A DNA stretch of 64,000 nucleotides, from contig NC_134398.1 in the NCBI RefSeq assembly GCF_050003625.1, positions 65,480,891 to 65,544,890 on the forward strand, read 5' to 3'. This document shows positions 36,313 to 48,007 of the stretch, one piece after another. The notes beneath the pieces were generated by a model, which worked only from the letters and a program-made list of their open reading frames with translations, ran no database searches and was not told the DNA's origin. The stretch's first letter is position 1, and each line of letters opens with the position of its first letter. The stretch is from Haematobia irritans. Its lineage: Eukaryota; Arthropoda; Insecta; Diptera; Muscidae. Made by a program: the position numbers and the translations under genes.

Positions 36313-37387
36313 GGTATAATAAATGACAAAAGGAACGATGGAACGACTAGAGCGAAAGAGATGGAACTAGTGACAATCGTTCCCTTTAGTGAACCGTTCA
36401 TTGGAACTAGTTCATTGCGGAACGACACAAGACTACAAAAAAGAACATTTCCCCTACTTTCTTGGCGACTCTTTTTTTTTTTTTGGATGTTAAAGAATAA
36501 AAGCTTGGTAAATGTGTAATTTAAAATAACACATCTTGTTGGAGAACCATTTATATAAAGGTTAGCTAGTAGGGTATAACAACGTACAAAATGTCTTAGG
36601 GAATTTTGAAGTATCAATCTGCCACTAAAACTTAACCAAACTTATTGTTGTATGTACTCCACAATTCTCTTAAATATGCCACCACAAGTTCCTCACCAAG
36701 GAATTTCAGCTTTAGCTAAAATTCAGGACAAAATTCGAAGAGTTAAATATTAAATGTGAGCTCATTGTAAAAATCACGACTATATTTTTGGAACAGTTAA
36801 TGGCAAATGCCTTGAAGCCCTTCATTACAATAATATAACAGCTTATCTGATAGCAAATCGTGTTGGTAAACGCCTCTACTTAATTCTTTTTTTAACAGCA
36901 CTTTATGTTTGTGTTTTGAGTTAAGTCTTAACTTAGGGAGGGCATAACCACAAGTAAGCCCACAATTTGTGGCTGATCTTGATCAAAAAAAACGCCACGA
37001 TGAACGAAGGAAATCGAATAACAACTGAATTGTGTGCTATTAAGTGCAACATATTTTGAGCTGCCGCCGTATAAATTCATGTTATTCACTGCAACTGAAG
37101 GTGGTGGTGGTGGTCGGACGCAGGCGCAAACGTTTTCTTGTAAAATTGTTTAACGTCGTACTAAAAATAGGTGTATCCCGACAGAAATATAAAAAATGAA
37201 CGGAATTATTATAGCCATAATATTTGGTATTGTTTGTTTGATTTTTTCTGTCGTTTTTTCTCCTGTAGAATTACTACCTAGTCAGACAGTCAGTGATGCG
37301 GGGAGTAGTTGTTCAGTCAACCACAATGTAAAATGTTAAATAAACTGTGAGGGAGATATCTCAATTTGGCATTTATTCCTGCTTATA
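36313..37387. other. No gene recognised
   Basis: 36320-36430 repeats the GGAACTAGTTC/CGTTCC motifs seen at 33740-33960, on the other side of the INE element. The rest is AT-rich, with no protein family recognised. Confidence 0.4.
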
Positions 37388-38320
37388 AAGGGTGATTCTT
37401 TTGAGGTTAGGATTTTCATGCATTAGTATTTGACAGATCACGTGGGATTTCAGACATGGTGTCAAAGAGAAAGATGCTCAGTATGCTTTGACATTTCATC
37501 ATGAATAGACTTACTAACGAGCAACGCTTGCAAATCATTGAATTTTATTACCAAAATCAGTGGCAGAAAATCCGCTTTTTTATCGACAAATTTTGTTCAG
37601 CGATGAGGCTCATTTCTGGTTGAATGGCTACGTAAATAAGCAAAATTGCCGCATTTGGAGTGAAGAGCAACCAGAAGCCGTTCAAGAACTGCCCATGCAT
37701 CCCGAAAAATGCACTGTTTGGTGTGGTTTGTACGCTGGTGGAATCATTGGACCGTATTTTTTCAAAGATGCTGTTGGACGCAACGTTACGGTGAATGGCG
37801 ATCGCTATCGTTCGATGCTAACAAACTTTTTGTTGCCAAAAATGGAAGAACTGAACTTGGTTGACATGTGGTTTCAACAAGATGGCGCTACATGCCACAC
37901 AGCTCGCGATTCTATGGCCATTTTGAGGGAAAACTTCGGAGAACAATTCATCTCAAGAAATGGACCGGTAAGTTGGCCACCAAGATCATGCGATTTGACG
38001 CCTTTAGACTATTTTTTGTGGGGCTACGTCAAGTCTAAAGTCTACAGAAATAAGCCAGCAACTATTCCAGCTTTGGAAGACAACATTTCCGAAGAAATTC
38101 GGGCTATTCCGGCCGAAATGCTCGAAAAAGTTGCCCAAAATTGGACTTTCCGAATGGACCACCTAAGACGCAGCCGCGGTCAACATTTAAATGAAATTAT
38201 CTTCAAAAAGTAAATGTCATGGACCAATCTAACGTTTCAAATAAAGAACCGATGAGATTTTGCAAATTTTATGCGTTTTTTTAAAAAAAAAAGTTATCAA
38301 GCTGTTAACAAATCACCCTT
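37388..38320 (+). mobile_element. Tc1/mariner-superfamily transposon, DD41D type, internally deleted
   Basis: Ends AAGGGTGATT / AATCACCCTT next to TA on both sides (37386-37387, 38321-38322). It retains the transposase start codons (37501) and the whole catalytic half. The intervening DNA-binding part is deleted. Confidence 0.8.
37560..38213 (+). pseudogene. DD41D transposase, catalytic half
   Basis: A 217-codon open frame. First aspartate in ILFSDEAHFWLNG, second in MWFQQDGATCHTARDS, third in DLTPLDYFLWGYVKSK; 41 residues lie between the second and third D. The C-terminus (RMDHLRRSRGQHLNE) is complete with a TAA stop. The N-terminal MNRLTNEQRLQIIEFYYQN at 37501 is in another frame: a deletion at about 37558 removed the two HTH domains and put the remaining halves out of frame. 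There is no ATG at the start of the open part. With no DNA-binding domain it cannot act alone. All three catalytic residues are intact, which suggests a recent deletion. Confidence 0.88.
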
Positions 38321-38811
38321 TACAACCTTTTGATCCTACATCCACTGAATGGGTGCTTCATCGGATTTATTGTCGTCGATAGGGAGGTGTACACTTAAAA
38401 TAAATGGAAAAGATTGAGTGTTACAATAAGAAGTAAACCTAACCCAGCAAAAACTCCTATTACCCCATGTATGAGTACAAGTATGCCTGCGCCAAAAAGG
38501 TAACAATTTCTTCGTACATATATTAGCAGTAATACTTTTACATGGGCATGACATTGAAAGAAAGTACTTCGTCGCAAGCATACCAGCAGTCGAAAAATAA
38601 GTACTTCGGTGCAAGCATATACCAACTCTCCAAAAATAATATGTTTACCATAAATAGAATGAAAAAGAGCGAGTGAGTTGCTGCTCTCATATCTATTTAT
38701 AGATTTTATTCTCTTTTATAAGTTTGTTTCGTATTCTCGGTCTTTTACTAACCCCGTCTCTCTCGCACTGCTTATATTTATGGTACAATTTGTACTTTGA
38801 AAATCTCTATG
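38321..38811. other. No gene recognised
   Basis: AT-rich sequence between the DD41D element and the hAT-type MITE. No family match. Confidence 0.4.
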
Positions 38812-38819
38812 ACGCCAGG

Positions 38820-38975
38820 CATTGCCGTATCTAGACAATTTTATCCAGGGGGGCTATAACCCCTCTATCTATACTACAGTAACAGTATATAATAGAAAAT
38901 CGTTGTCAAATTCTAGGGGGGCTAAATTTTTTTGGAGGGGGCTAAGCCCTCCTCAGAGGCCTTTCTACGCTTATG
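38820..38975 (+). mobile_element. hAT-type MITE, 156 bp
   Basis: Ends CATTGCCGTATCTAG and inverse CATAAGCGTAGAAAGG (shared CATnnnCGTA). The 8-bp target duplication ACGCCAGG / ATGCCAGG has one mismatch (38812-38819, 38976-38983). GC-rich GGGGGGCTA motifs are shared with 9037-9879. 38985-39360 after it has a tRNA-like relic (GGAATCGAACTCAGACC) but no gene. Confidence 0.8.
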
Positions 38976-39541
38976 ATGCCAGGAGGAATCGAACTCAGAC
39001 CTGTTGTTTTGTAATCCAAAACACTATACCCTACTCCATCATTATTCAATGATGTAATTTTGCAATATAAATAATGTATTATACAACTTAAGAAAACAAG
39101 GATATATTTTATTGGAAATATAAATTAATATGTTGAAATTTTTTTCTGAGATGTAATTTTCGCTACTATTAACGGTGCCCCCAATCGCTGTAGAGGTTAT
39201 TCTATTTAAAAAAATGTCAAGAAAAAAGCAAATTTTCAACAAAAATTTAATTAACTAATATATAATACGAATAAATAAAAAAAAAATCAAGCAGGATTCG
39301 AAACCGGACCTCAAGATTTGATTTTAATTACTGGTATTAATAAAAGGAATCACTTTTGGTCTACGAGGGCAGTTCGGAAACTTATTAGCCTAGCACAAAA
39401 GCTCGGTATAAACAGAAAAAAGTTAAGTGTTTTGGAAACTTCCATCTCTGTTATGAACACATGTTAAATTTTGTTTCGATCTGGCAACTCCTTCATATAG
39501 AAACAGGTGTTCAAAAAGGACGCATCCGCAATTTTTTTAAA

Positions 39542-40565
39542 ATGGAAAAATTAGAAATGCGTGCTGTCATTAAATATTTACATAAAAAAGGTTTATCGGG
39601 ACAAGAAATTCATAATGATATGGGGAATGTGTTATGTGAAGGAGCATATGCAACAGTAAAAAAATGGGTTGCTGAATTTAAACGTGGTCGTACATGCATT
39701 GAATTTTAGCCAAAGTGCATGATATGGTATTAAATTATCGACGAAGAAAAGTGCGTGAAATTGTTAATATCATAGGTTAGGTTAGGTTATGTGGCAGCCC
39801 GATGTATCAGGCTCACTTAGACTATTCAGTCCATTGTGATACCACAGTGGTGAACTTCTCTCTTATCACTGAGTGCTGCCCGATTCCATGTTAAGCTCAA
39901 TGACAAGGGACCTCCTTTTTATAGCCGAGTCCGAACGGCGTTCCACATTCCAGTGAAACCACTTAGAGAAGCTTTGAAACCCTCAGAAATGTCACCAGCA
40001 TTACTGAGGTGGGATAATCCACCGCTGAAAAACTTTTTGGTGTTCGGTCGTAGCAGGAATCGAACCCACGACCTTGTGTATGCAAGGCGGGCATGCTAAC
40101 CATTGCACCACGGTGGCTCCCTGTTAATATCATGGGCATCTCAAATGATCGAGTCCATTTAATTTTGCATGAAGAACTACAGATGAAAAAGCTTTCAACA
40201 AGATGGGTGCCGCATTTGTTAACAGTCGATCAAAAACGCATAAGAATAAACATTTCTCAAACTTGTTTTTATCGTTTTAAGCGAAATAAAATGGATTTTA
40301 AGCGTCGTTTCATAACTGTGTATGAGACATGGATCCACCACTATACTCCAGAGACAAAAGAACAATCCAAACAATGGACTGAAGCTGAGTACTATTGCAA
40401 CCTTTTGGATCAATTAAAGAGTGTTTTAACAATGGCTAAAATCAACGAATTAAAGTACCAGTTGCTTGACCACCCACCTTATTCTCCTGATTTAGCTCCC
40501 AGTGACTTTTACTTGTTCCCAAATCTAAAAAAAATTCCTTGCTGGCAAGGGTTTTACCTCAAATG
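39542..40565 (+). pseudogene. mariner transposase, split and inactivated
   Basis: N-terminus MEKLEMRAVIKYLHKKGLSG with the first HTH, then AYATVKKWVAEFKRGRT, a frameshift at about 39700, and VREIVNI. A SINE interrupts at 39774-40121. The gene resumes MGISNDRVHLILHEEL (second HTH), then FITVYETWIHHYTPETKEQS: the first catalytic aspartate (DETWIHHY) is replaced by tyrosine. After NLLDQLKSVL the sequence jumps to YQLLDHPPYSPDLAPSDFYL, so the segment with the second aspartate (HDNA) is deleted; the third aspartate is kept. A dead copy of a mariner with DDxD chemistry. Confidence 0.88.
39774..40121 (-). repeat. Full-length tRNA-derived SINE with 12-bp target duplications
   Basis: 348 bp. Minus strand: head GGGAGCCACCGTGGTGCAAT, hairpin CCTTGCATACACAAGG, B box GGTCGTGGGTTCGATTCC, body containing CGGCTATAAAAAGGAGGTCC, tail GTCTAAGTGAGCCTGATAC..ATCGGGCTGCCAC and short TAACC repeats. 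The exact repeat TGTTAATATCAT flanks it (39762-39773, 40122-40133), the mark of target-primed retrotransposition. Transcription would be by RNA polymerase III from the internal A and B boxes. Confidence 0.95.
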
Positions 40566-40764
40566 AAGATGCAATTACAGTTGTAAACCACTATTTTGAA
40601 GACCTTGAGGAAAACTATTTTAATCAAGGGATAGAATTGCTAGAAAAGCGTTGGACTAAGTGTATTGAAGTCTCAGGAGATCATACTGAAAAATAAAAAT
40701 ATTTTTGAAGAACAAACAATTCTATTTCATTGATAGGCTAAGAAGTTCCCGAACCGCCCTCGTA

Positions 40765-41783
40765 CACAGGTAAGTTATTATTTTTAAATCCCAAGTATTA
40801 AGTTTTTGATTACCGGTATTACTGGAGGAATTACTAGTGCTTACTAGAGGTGTGAACGCGACACGAAATTGTCGTGACTCACGCGTGAGAGCGTTAGTCC
40901 TACCAAAAAATATCGTGCGTGAATAAGATTTCTACGTCGTAAGTGTGCGTGAGCGTGAGTAAAATATTACTCACGTGCACACCTCTAGTGTTTACCCAGT
41001 TTTTGCTGGGTTACTGACTAAAGAGGTAAATGAATAAATATGGATCTATAAGTATGGCGGAAGTCTAAGAATCACTTTTTGACTCGTTGAGCCCCAACTC
41101 TAAAACCATCAGAAGTCAACTAACTGCTCAGTACTTAGCTACACCGGATATGCAGTATCGCCACGATAATTTACTATAGTTTAAGACCTTCTCGTAAACA
41201 ACGATGAGATGTTAAATAAGAAAACTTTGAAACTATAGGAGCGAAAGTGACGGAACTATTATAGGTCGTTCCATTTGTCGTTCATGGGAACGAATGATAA
41301 AGTGACGTTATTCGATTCACAACTTAAAAATGGGACAGTGTCATAAATTATAACAGCAGTAAATATTTATCGCTATCATGCAGTAAAAATGTAAGATTTT
41401 ATTTATTTTCTGTGATTGTTTTTAAACAGCTGATGTATATTTTTGAAGATGTCCTGAATAAATGAGATTTCTGTTTTCTTTTAGTCCGCCACGGATTAGG
41501 GTTTCCCATACTAAAAGAAGACAGCCCTATTGATATGCTATTCAATTATTGTTTTTGAAAGTTAACTGGCTCATGGAAACCAAACAGCACTTTTTGTCGT
41601 AAAACCCTCAAAAATTGTTATTAATGTAAATAGGAACAAACTTGTTTTCAAAACCTTGTGAAAAAAAAAACATTCTGTAAAAATTTAATTTTAAAAAAAT
41701 GTAGTAACACTATCAATTTAAATTTGGATAAAACAAAAAAGTTCAATGCATAAATGTTTGAAACCAAATTAATTAAAAACTAG
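40765..41783. other. No gene recognised
   Basis: 40865-40985 repeats TCACG/CGTGAG motifs similar to 32080-32240. The rest is AT-rich without family matches. Confidence 0.4.
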
Positions 41784-42900
41784 TATATACAGCAGTAAAT
41801 ATCAAATATAGCAGTTACCTTTGAATCAAATATAGCAGTTACCTTTGAAAACTCTTCGTCGTAGCATGTTACTTGATAATTTATAGCGGGTTACTTGATA
41901 ATGTATAGAATAATAATATATAGAAATTATTAAATAACGCATTGATTTGAAATCTAAAATCTATAGATTTGGAAATTTTACTTACTATTTCAAGCAACTT
42001 TCATGATCAGTGCGCCTTCTATACTCTCAAGAAGTGAAATCGGTCTATATGGAGGCCTTACGTAATGGAGCGATACAAACTAAATCCCTTACAATTTCAG
42101 GCAAATTGAATAAAAACTACAGTTTCTAGGAGCTCAAGAAGTAAAATCGGGAGATCGGGCTATATGGGGGCTATATCAAACCATAGACCGATACACACCA
42201 TATTCGGCACACCTGTTTGTGGTTCTAACATACCTTTAGATTTCTAATTTCTGTAAAATCGGACTGAAAATACGGTTTCTAGAAGCCCAAGAAGTAAAAT
42301 CAGGAGATCGGTCTATATGGGGGCTATACCAAGACATGAACCGATACACCCCATTTTTGACGCACCTATTTGTAGTTCTAAAATACCTCTAGAATTCGAA
42401 TTTCAGGCAAATCGGATAGAAAATAAAGTTTCTAGAAGCCCAAGACCCCAACTCGGGGGGTCGGATTATGTGGAGCCTATACCAAAACATGACCGATAAA
42501 CCTTATTTTCGACACACCTATTTTTGGTCCTAAGATACCTATAGATTTCCAATTTCAGGAAAATCGGATTGAAAATACGGTTTCTAGAAGCCCAAGAAGT
42601 AAAATTGGGAGATCGGTATATATGGGGGCTATACCAAAACATAGACCGATAGGCACCATTTTCGGCACACTTATTTATGGTCCTCAAATACCTCTAGATT
42701 TCCAATTTCAAGCAAATCGTATAGAAAATACGGTTTATAGAAGTCCAATACACCAAATCGGGGGGTCAGTTTATATGGAGGCTATACCAAATTATGGACC
42801 GATATTATTGAAGGCTGTAGCGTGATTACAACAGACAGACAGACGGACATCGTTATATCGTCTTAGAATTTCTCCTTGGTCAAGATTATATATACTTTAT
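41784..42900 (-). mobile_element. INE-like family 3, minus-strand copy
   Basis: The right end on the plus strand is GACAGACAGACGGACATCG..TCTTAGAATTTC...TATATATACTTTATATAG, i.e. microsatellite and left block on the minus strand. The left edge is CTAGTATATACAGCAGTAA, the family 3 3' end (compare 62740-62757). Units in the middle carry GGGGGCTATACCAAAACAT. Sequence differs strongly from families 1 and 2 but has the same plan. Confidence 0.65.
42151..42770 (-). repeat. 153-bp tandem array in family 3
   Basis: The landmark T of GATCGG (or variant GGTCGG/GGTCAG) is at 42155, 42308, 42461, 42613 and 42766: spacings 153, 153, 152 and 153. Shared core: TATAGCCCCCATATA on the minus strand. Confidence 0.85.
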
Positions 42901-42906
42901 ATAGCC

Positions 42907-43660
42907 GCACCCTCAAAAAAAATCGCTTCTTTAACATATGTTCCAAACATATTTTGCAGGAAGCACATATATTATTGGATACTGCCGAAACATTAATATG
43001 TTTGTTTTATGTGAACATATTATATGTTTGGAAGCATTTTGAGCCCAAAATATTATATGGTTGGAAAAATTTTTCCCAAAGACGATTGTGCTCATTGCCT
43101 AACATACTCGTAATTTTCACTTCCACGAAATATTTTAGTTCTTGGCACCTTTTTCTGTAATACAAATAATGTTGAAGAAATTATTCACTTTTATAAATTT
43201 TTTAAATTTTACCTTTCGCCTGCACGGAGAATCGAACCGAGGACCATACATTTTGTAAGCCAACACACTATCCACTGGGCTACGTAGCTGTTATGGTCAC
43301 CAGCAGATAATTATCGTTATAAGTTACATTTATATAGCATAGTTTGCAGCGCCCACGAGCCCATGCAAACATAACATTATTTAACAGAAACATACATTTG
43401 TTTGCCACGTGGAGCATGTCTGCCTTGCATGCAAAGGGTCGTGGGTTCAATCCCTGCTCCGACCGAACACTTTTTTTTAATTTACACATTTATATTTATA
43501 CTATATTAAATTTTTATAATGAAACTTCGAAATGTGGGTTATTAAAGATTTATAGCCAGTAACAGTGCTTGATATAAACGAAATTGACTGATTTTTGGAT
43601 AAAATATTATTTTTTTTATTGCAAAAATAACAATTTTGTAACAAAAAACTGTTTTTGGAA
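42907..43660 (-). mobile_element. Composite D/F element with divergent tRNA-like pair
   Basis: D-type end CACCCTCAAAAAAAATCGCTTC and AACATAT motifs, then the GCACCTTTTTCTGTAATAC module, tRNA-like head (minus) at 43213-43290, tRNA-like head (plus) at 43401-43465, then GTAACAGTGCTTGATATAAACG. Inverted relative to 28651-29549, with the same spacing of heads. Non-coding. 43661-44184 shows no gene. Confidence 0.65.
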
Positions 43661-44184
43661 GGAATTCAAAATTTAAAATTTGGAAGGAACAAAAGAAGAA
43701 CGTGGAGTCGAGTATAAACATACATAAATAATTTTAAAATATAAACATAAATTTATTTAGGCGTGAACAGTTTTTTACTAGCATTTAACACCATCGCTCT
43801 AAAATGTCTTTTATTTTTCTTTAATAATTCATTTTAAAGAAAATAAACTTTTTAAATTATTTTAGCTGTAAAACTCGAACTTAATGCCCGCTTTTATATT
43901 TGAAGGTGCCCGTCAACTCCTCGTGGACTACTTATTAATAAAGAGGAACTAACCTTTGTTTTTATACATTTTACTGTGTAATTTTTCAATATTTTCTCCT
44001 TATTTCATTTTACTGTCCCAACGCTAAAAAGAGTATAGTGCCCTTTCGTTATTTTTATGAAGACCCCTGATTTCTTTTAACGAACCAAGAAAAAAATTGT
44101 GCCCGTAACATACATAAAATGCTGCTCTCAAGGCGAGCGAAATTTTCATTCGATTTCCTGTGATTGAAATGGTATCTAATCCCA

Positions 44185-44632
44185 CACTGAAAAAAATCAT
44201 TTACGCTCATGATTTTGGTATTGATTCCGAGCCAAAGAAACAGAGAATAGAAGTGAGGACACATTTACGTCACAATTCTCTTTTACTACAAATGAAAATT
44301 ATTTTATGTTTCAAGTAAAAAATGTGTTCCTCCTATTTTTAAAAGCTTTCAGTTTTAAAGTCAAGATGCAAAACGTCAACAATATTTCATAAATTTTGAA
44401 TATTTTTTCAGGAGTATTAAAATGTGTTTAATAAAACGAAATTTTCTTTCATGTTAGGATACCCAATTTTATGTCGAATCACTTAACTATAGGGACAAAC
44501 CGACTTCATTGAAAAGTTTATAGACTTTGGACAAGGAAAACAAAATATTTCAGAGAAATACGTCATCTATGCTAAGCAAAATTCGCATTCGTATTTTAAG
44601 CACATGAAATCTTTGGCTCACGGCAATATTTT
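44185..44632 (+). mobile_element. MITE family G, 3'-truncated
   Basis: CACTGAAAAAAATCATTTAC left end, TATTGATTCCGAGCCAAAGA and ATGAAATCTTTGGCTCACGG match 51179-51836. The right TIR is lost. Confidence 0.65.
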
Positions 44633-45417
44633 TATATATATTATGGAATATGTGATAGATTTTTTAAATATAAAAATTATAAATTTGACCAAATTTATGA
44701 AAATGGACCAAAATGGCCAAATTCCGGTTGGTCCGACCATCGGACCAAATTTAAAAATTAGAAATCTTTTGGACCAATTTTGGTCCGATCGGACCATAAC
44801 GGCAACGCTGTTTGCAGCCCTTAATTGCTTGGCAGAATTTTCATTGGTTCAAGGGCTGTAGTCGAAAAACGGAAAAATCGAAATTTTTGTGGCTTAATGA
44901 TAAAAAATTTCCGACTTAATATATTCAGCACTTTTGTTGGCCGAGTTAAGAGCTACAATTTTGTTGAAGACTGGAAAAAAATTCAGATATTTTGTCGAGG
45001 TATGGCCATGCGAAAATTGCCAAAAGTGCTAAGAACCGAATTTTGCGAAAAAAAAACTTTAGAAGCTCGTTAGAAACGAACGGCAACCAATCTAGCAAAA
45101 TCCAGAAATTACTTTTCTCCTTATTCATCATCTTATTGACCTTGCCTTTTTATTAGTTTCATTGCCTATTTTTGAAAGGCGAGAAGACATAACGCTCGCA
45201 TTACCGTCGACTATATACGAAATTGTTCGCACCATCAAGAGTTCTTTTGGCGCATGTAACACTTTCTTCAACAACAGGTGCCAAGTCACCATTCCTGCAA
45301 GAGGTTTACGATTAGGTAACTTCAATTAAACGTGTTCCATGTTTGGCGGCCAAAAATAACATTTTGCTCTCGAAACATGTTTGAGGTAATCATATTCCTT
45401 CTGTGCGTGTGCAAACC
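44633..45417. other. No gene recognised
   Basis: 44700-44805 is rich in GGACCAA and its inverse, with palindrome GGTCCGATCGGACC. No ORF resembles a protein family. Confidence 0.4.
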
Positions 45418-45740
45418 GAGGTTCTCATAAATTAGCGATCACCTACGAATAGAAGTTCTTATCAACTAATCGAAATCCTCATCATCGATCGATCATCGAC
45501 GTCCTCAGCCACTACCAATTATAAAGTAACCGAATTTCTCATCAACTACCTAACATCGATAAACCTAAGTTCTCATCACTACTGATCATCAGCGAACCGA
45601 ATTTCGCATCAATTACCGAATCTCTACGAACGAACGATCTCATCAACGAATCATCATCCAACCGACAAATCGAAGTTCTTATAATCTACCGATTATCTAC
45701 GAACTGAATTCTTCGTTCATCTCAGCGAAGTTGCATTTCC
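45418..45740 (+). repeat. Degenerate ~33-bp minisatellite
   Basis: About ten poorly conserved units around AGTTCTCATCAACTACCGA, with CATCTACGAACCGA: for example starts near 45540, 45574, 45607 and 45640. Copies are diverged with indels. 45741-46738 shows no gene. Confidence 0.6.
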
Positions 45741-46738
45741 TGATTATATGCCGATCACATCTACCGATCACAAAGGTTTCTTAAAAATTATGGATTTTTC
45801 TAGTTAGAGCTCTATCAGTTTTTTTCGTGTGTATTTACTATGAACTTCCATAATATCGCAAAATCTATACTCCACTTTTTGTGTTGTTATGGACTAAAGC
45901 TGTGATTTTTACAATATCGTGCTTGATTTTGGCTAAAAATAAATTTATGACAACCATCAATTAATAATTGCATGTAGCAGCAGTAATCTTAAATGCTCAT
46001 AGATGCAACAGAATCATGATAGCCAACGTTATTTGCTGTTAACATTAAACCAGAGGTTGTCTCAAGTAACGTCCATGGCTTTGTGTATTTTGCTGAATGC
46101 TAAGCAACAGCATACTTTTTTATATAGCAAATATGTCTGAAATATGGTTGCCATACTGAATACAATTCCACAATCGAAAATAACATATTTTTAAACTACA
46201 TCTTAATCAATTTTTGAAGTTTTTTTGACATATAATTCCAATATTCAAAATTTCATTTTGAATCGACAAAAAATCCTCTACTTAATATTACAATTTTTAT
46301 TCGATTATGTTACAAATTAAGATGAATGATAAGGTAACTATTAACTTATTAAAAATTACATTAAGAAAAATGTGTCTTACTTCATAGACATACGATATCA
46401 AATAAAAGGGGAAAATTTGGAAAAGGTGTAACAAAAAAATACAAAATTCAAACAATACTAAAAAGGATCGGATATAAAAGCTATCGTGCAAAATATTCAC
46501 CTAATATGAAAGCTAAAGTTTAAGACACTCTATTAGGGACAAGCATTTTTGACAAAATTCGATAAAAGAGATCTGAATTCTAATTTCAATTTTATTGATC
46601 CTAGATTTAAAACCAGATAAGTCACTAAAAAATGTCTTTAATTTAAAGAAGCCGCATCTTTGGCTCGGAATCAATACCAAAAACCTTATTGGAAGATCAA
46701 AATCTTTGGATCCGACTAAACTTTTTTTTGAGTGCACA

Positions 46739-47899
46739 TACCCTCAAAAAAATCGCTTCTGTAGACCAGCAAAAAAAGTGTCGCCAAAAAAGTAATGAAA
46801 ATGTTCTTTTTGGATCCGGAAGTGGTGCAAAATTGACGCAGAAGCGATGAATTTAACATGGGCTTGTCATTGGACGGAAGTCCTCCATTTCAACAGCCGT
46901 TGCACTGAATTTGCATCACTTCTTTAGGTGTGATCCGAATTCAATGTTTTGGATGTAAAGTAAAAAAATCTGTAATATTTTGTCAAATAAATAATTTGTA
47001 TAACTTTTTAGAATTTTTAATGGATTCTAACGCTTGTGAGAAACGTTTGACCTCAAATATTTTCAAAAATTCACAATTGTTTCAGATTGGATTTAGCACT
47101 TTTTTCGACAACATTTAAATGATTTGTACCATTCACAAAATTCTTACTCTGTTTTTAACCTATTTGAAGCAAAAAAAGTTAAAATTACCCATTAAAAGTA
47201 TGAAAAAAAAAACAAGTTATAAACAATTGAATTAAAAGAACTTCCTTGGTAGTTAAAATAAAGAACATCATTGGGAGTGCATCTTCTGGAAGTGCTTTTA
47301 GAGTTGTGCCTTTGGAACAACTTCCAAATTTTTTTGCTGGGAACATATACCCCATACATATTCTGCTTCAAGCATAAATATTTTTAGGATTGGTCCAAAC
47401 AAAATATTGTTTGTATTGTTCAAACATATTATGTTTCACCTTAGGCATACACTGATAAAAAAAAAAAAAAAAATTAATGAAATTTTCTTTGTGTATATAT
47501 ATTTTTAAGGCGCCAATTGGTTAATTCCATTCTTTTACTTGCAGCATACTCTCTCTCTCTCTCTCTCGGTATTTCTTTCTAAGCACATATATGTTTATGG
47601 GCTATTTCTAAATTAATATATGATTGCATCCAAGCTATTATATTTACAAAATTTTTATGTCCCAAACATAATATGTTCTAACATAATAACATATATGTCC
47701 CAAACATATAGTAGTTTTGGAACATAAAGCCATAAGTTTTATAGAAAGTATAAATAAATATTATATTTAGTATAGTAAAAAGACAAGATAAAATAACAAA
47801 TAATAAATATTATACTAGTTTATGCACTTAAAAATATTGTGTTTCAAACATATAGTTTTCACACCCAAACATATGAAAAACAATCGTTTTCGTCCGTGC
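46739..47899 (+). mobile_element. Element D with nested element E
   Basis: Left end TACCCTCAAAAAAATCGCTTCTGTA, interrupted by element E (46766-47340), resuming ACATATACCCCATACATATT (compare 15385-15412 without the insertion). It then has AACATAT motifs, poly-A and CT repeats, and the right end ATGAAAAACAATCGTTTTCGTCCG. Confidence 0.65.
46766..47340 (+). mobile_element. Element family E, complete copy
   Basis: 575 bp between CCAGCAAAAAAAGTGTCGCC and CAAATTTTTTTGCTGG, a 12-bp inverted repeat. Body matches 9135-9696 with scattered differences. Non-coding. Confidence 0.75.
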
Positions 47900-48007
47900 A
47901 CATATATGTCGCAAACATGTTATGGTAGTTTATGAACATAATATGCTTGCACTGTTCTATGTGCTAAATGCGCTAAAAATTTTTTAGAAAAACAATCTTT
48001 TTCGTCC

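Larger units (their letters stand above)
39364..40762 (+). mobile_element. mariner element with SINE insertion
   Basis: Terminal repeats CGAGGGCAGTTCGGAAAC and inverse of GTTCCCGAACCGCCCTCG, about 30 bp with mismatches. TA on both sides (39362-39363, 40763-40764). Without the SINE and its duplicated target it is about 1.04 kb, shorter than the usual 1.3 kb, so it is internally deleted. A 5' fragment of the same family is at 15122-15341. Confidence 0.85.
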
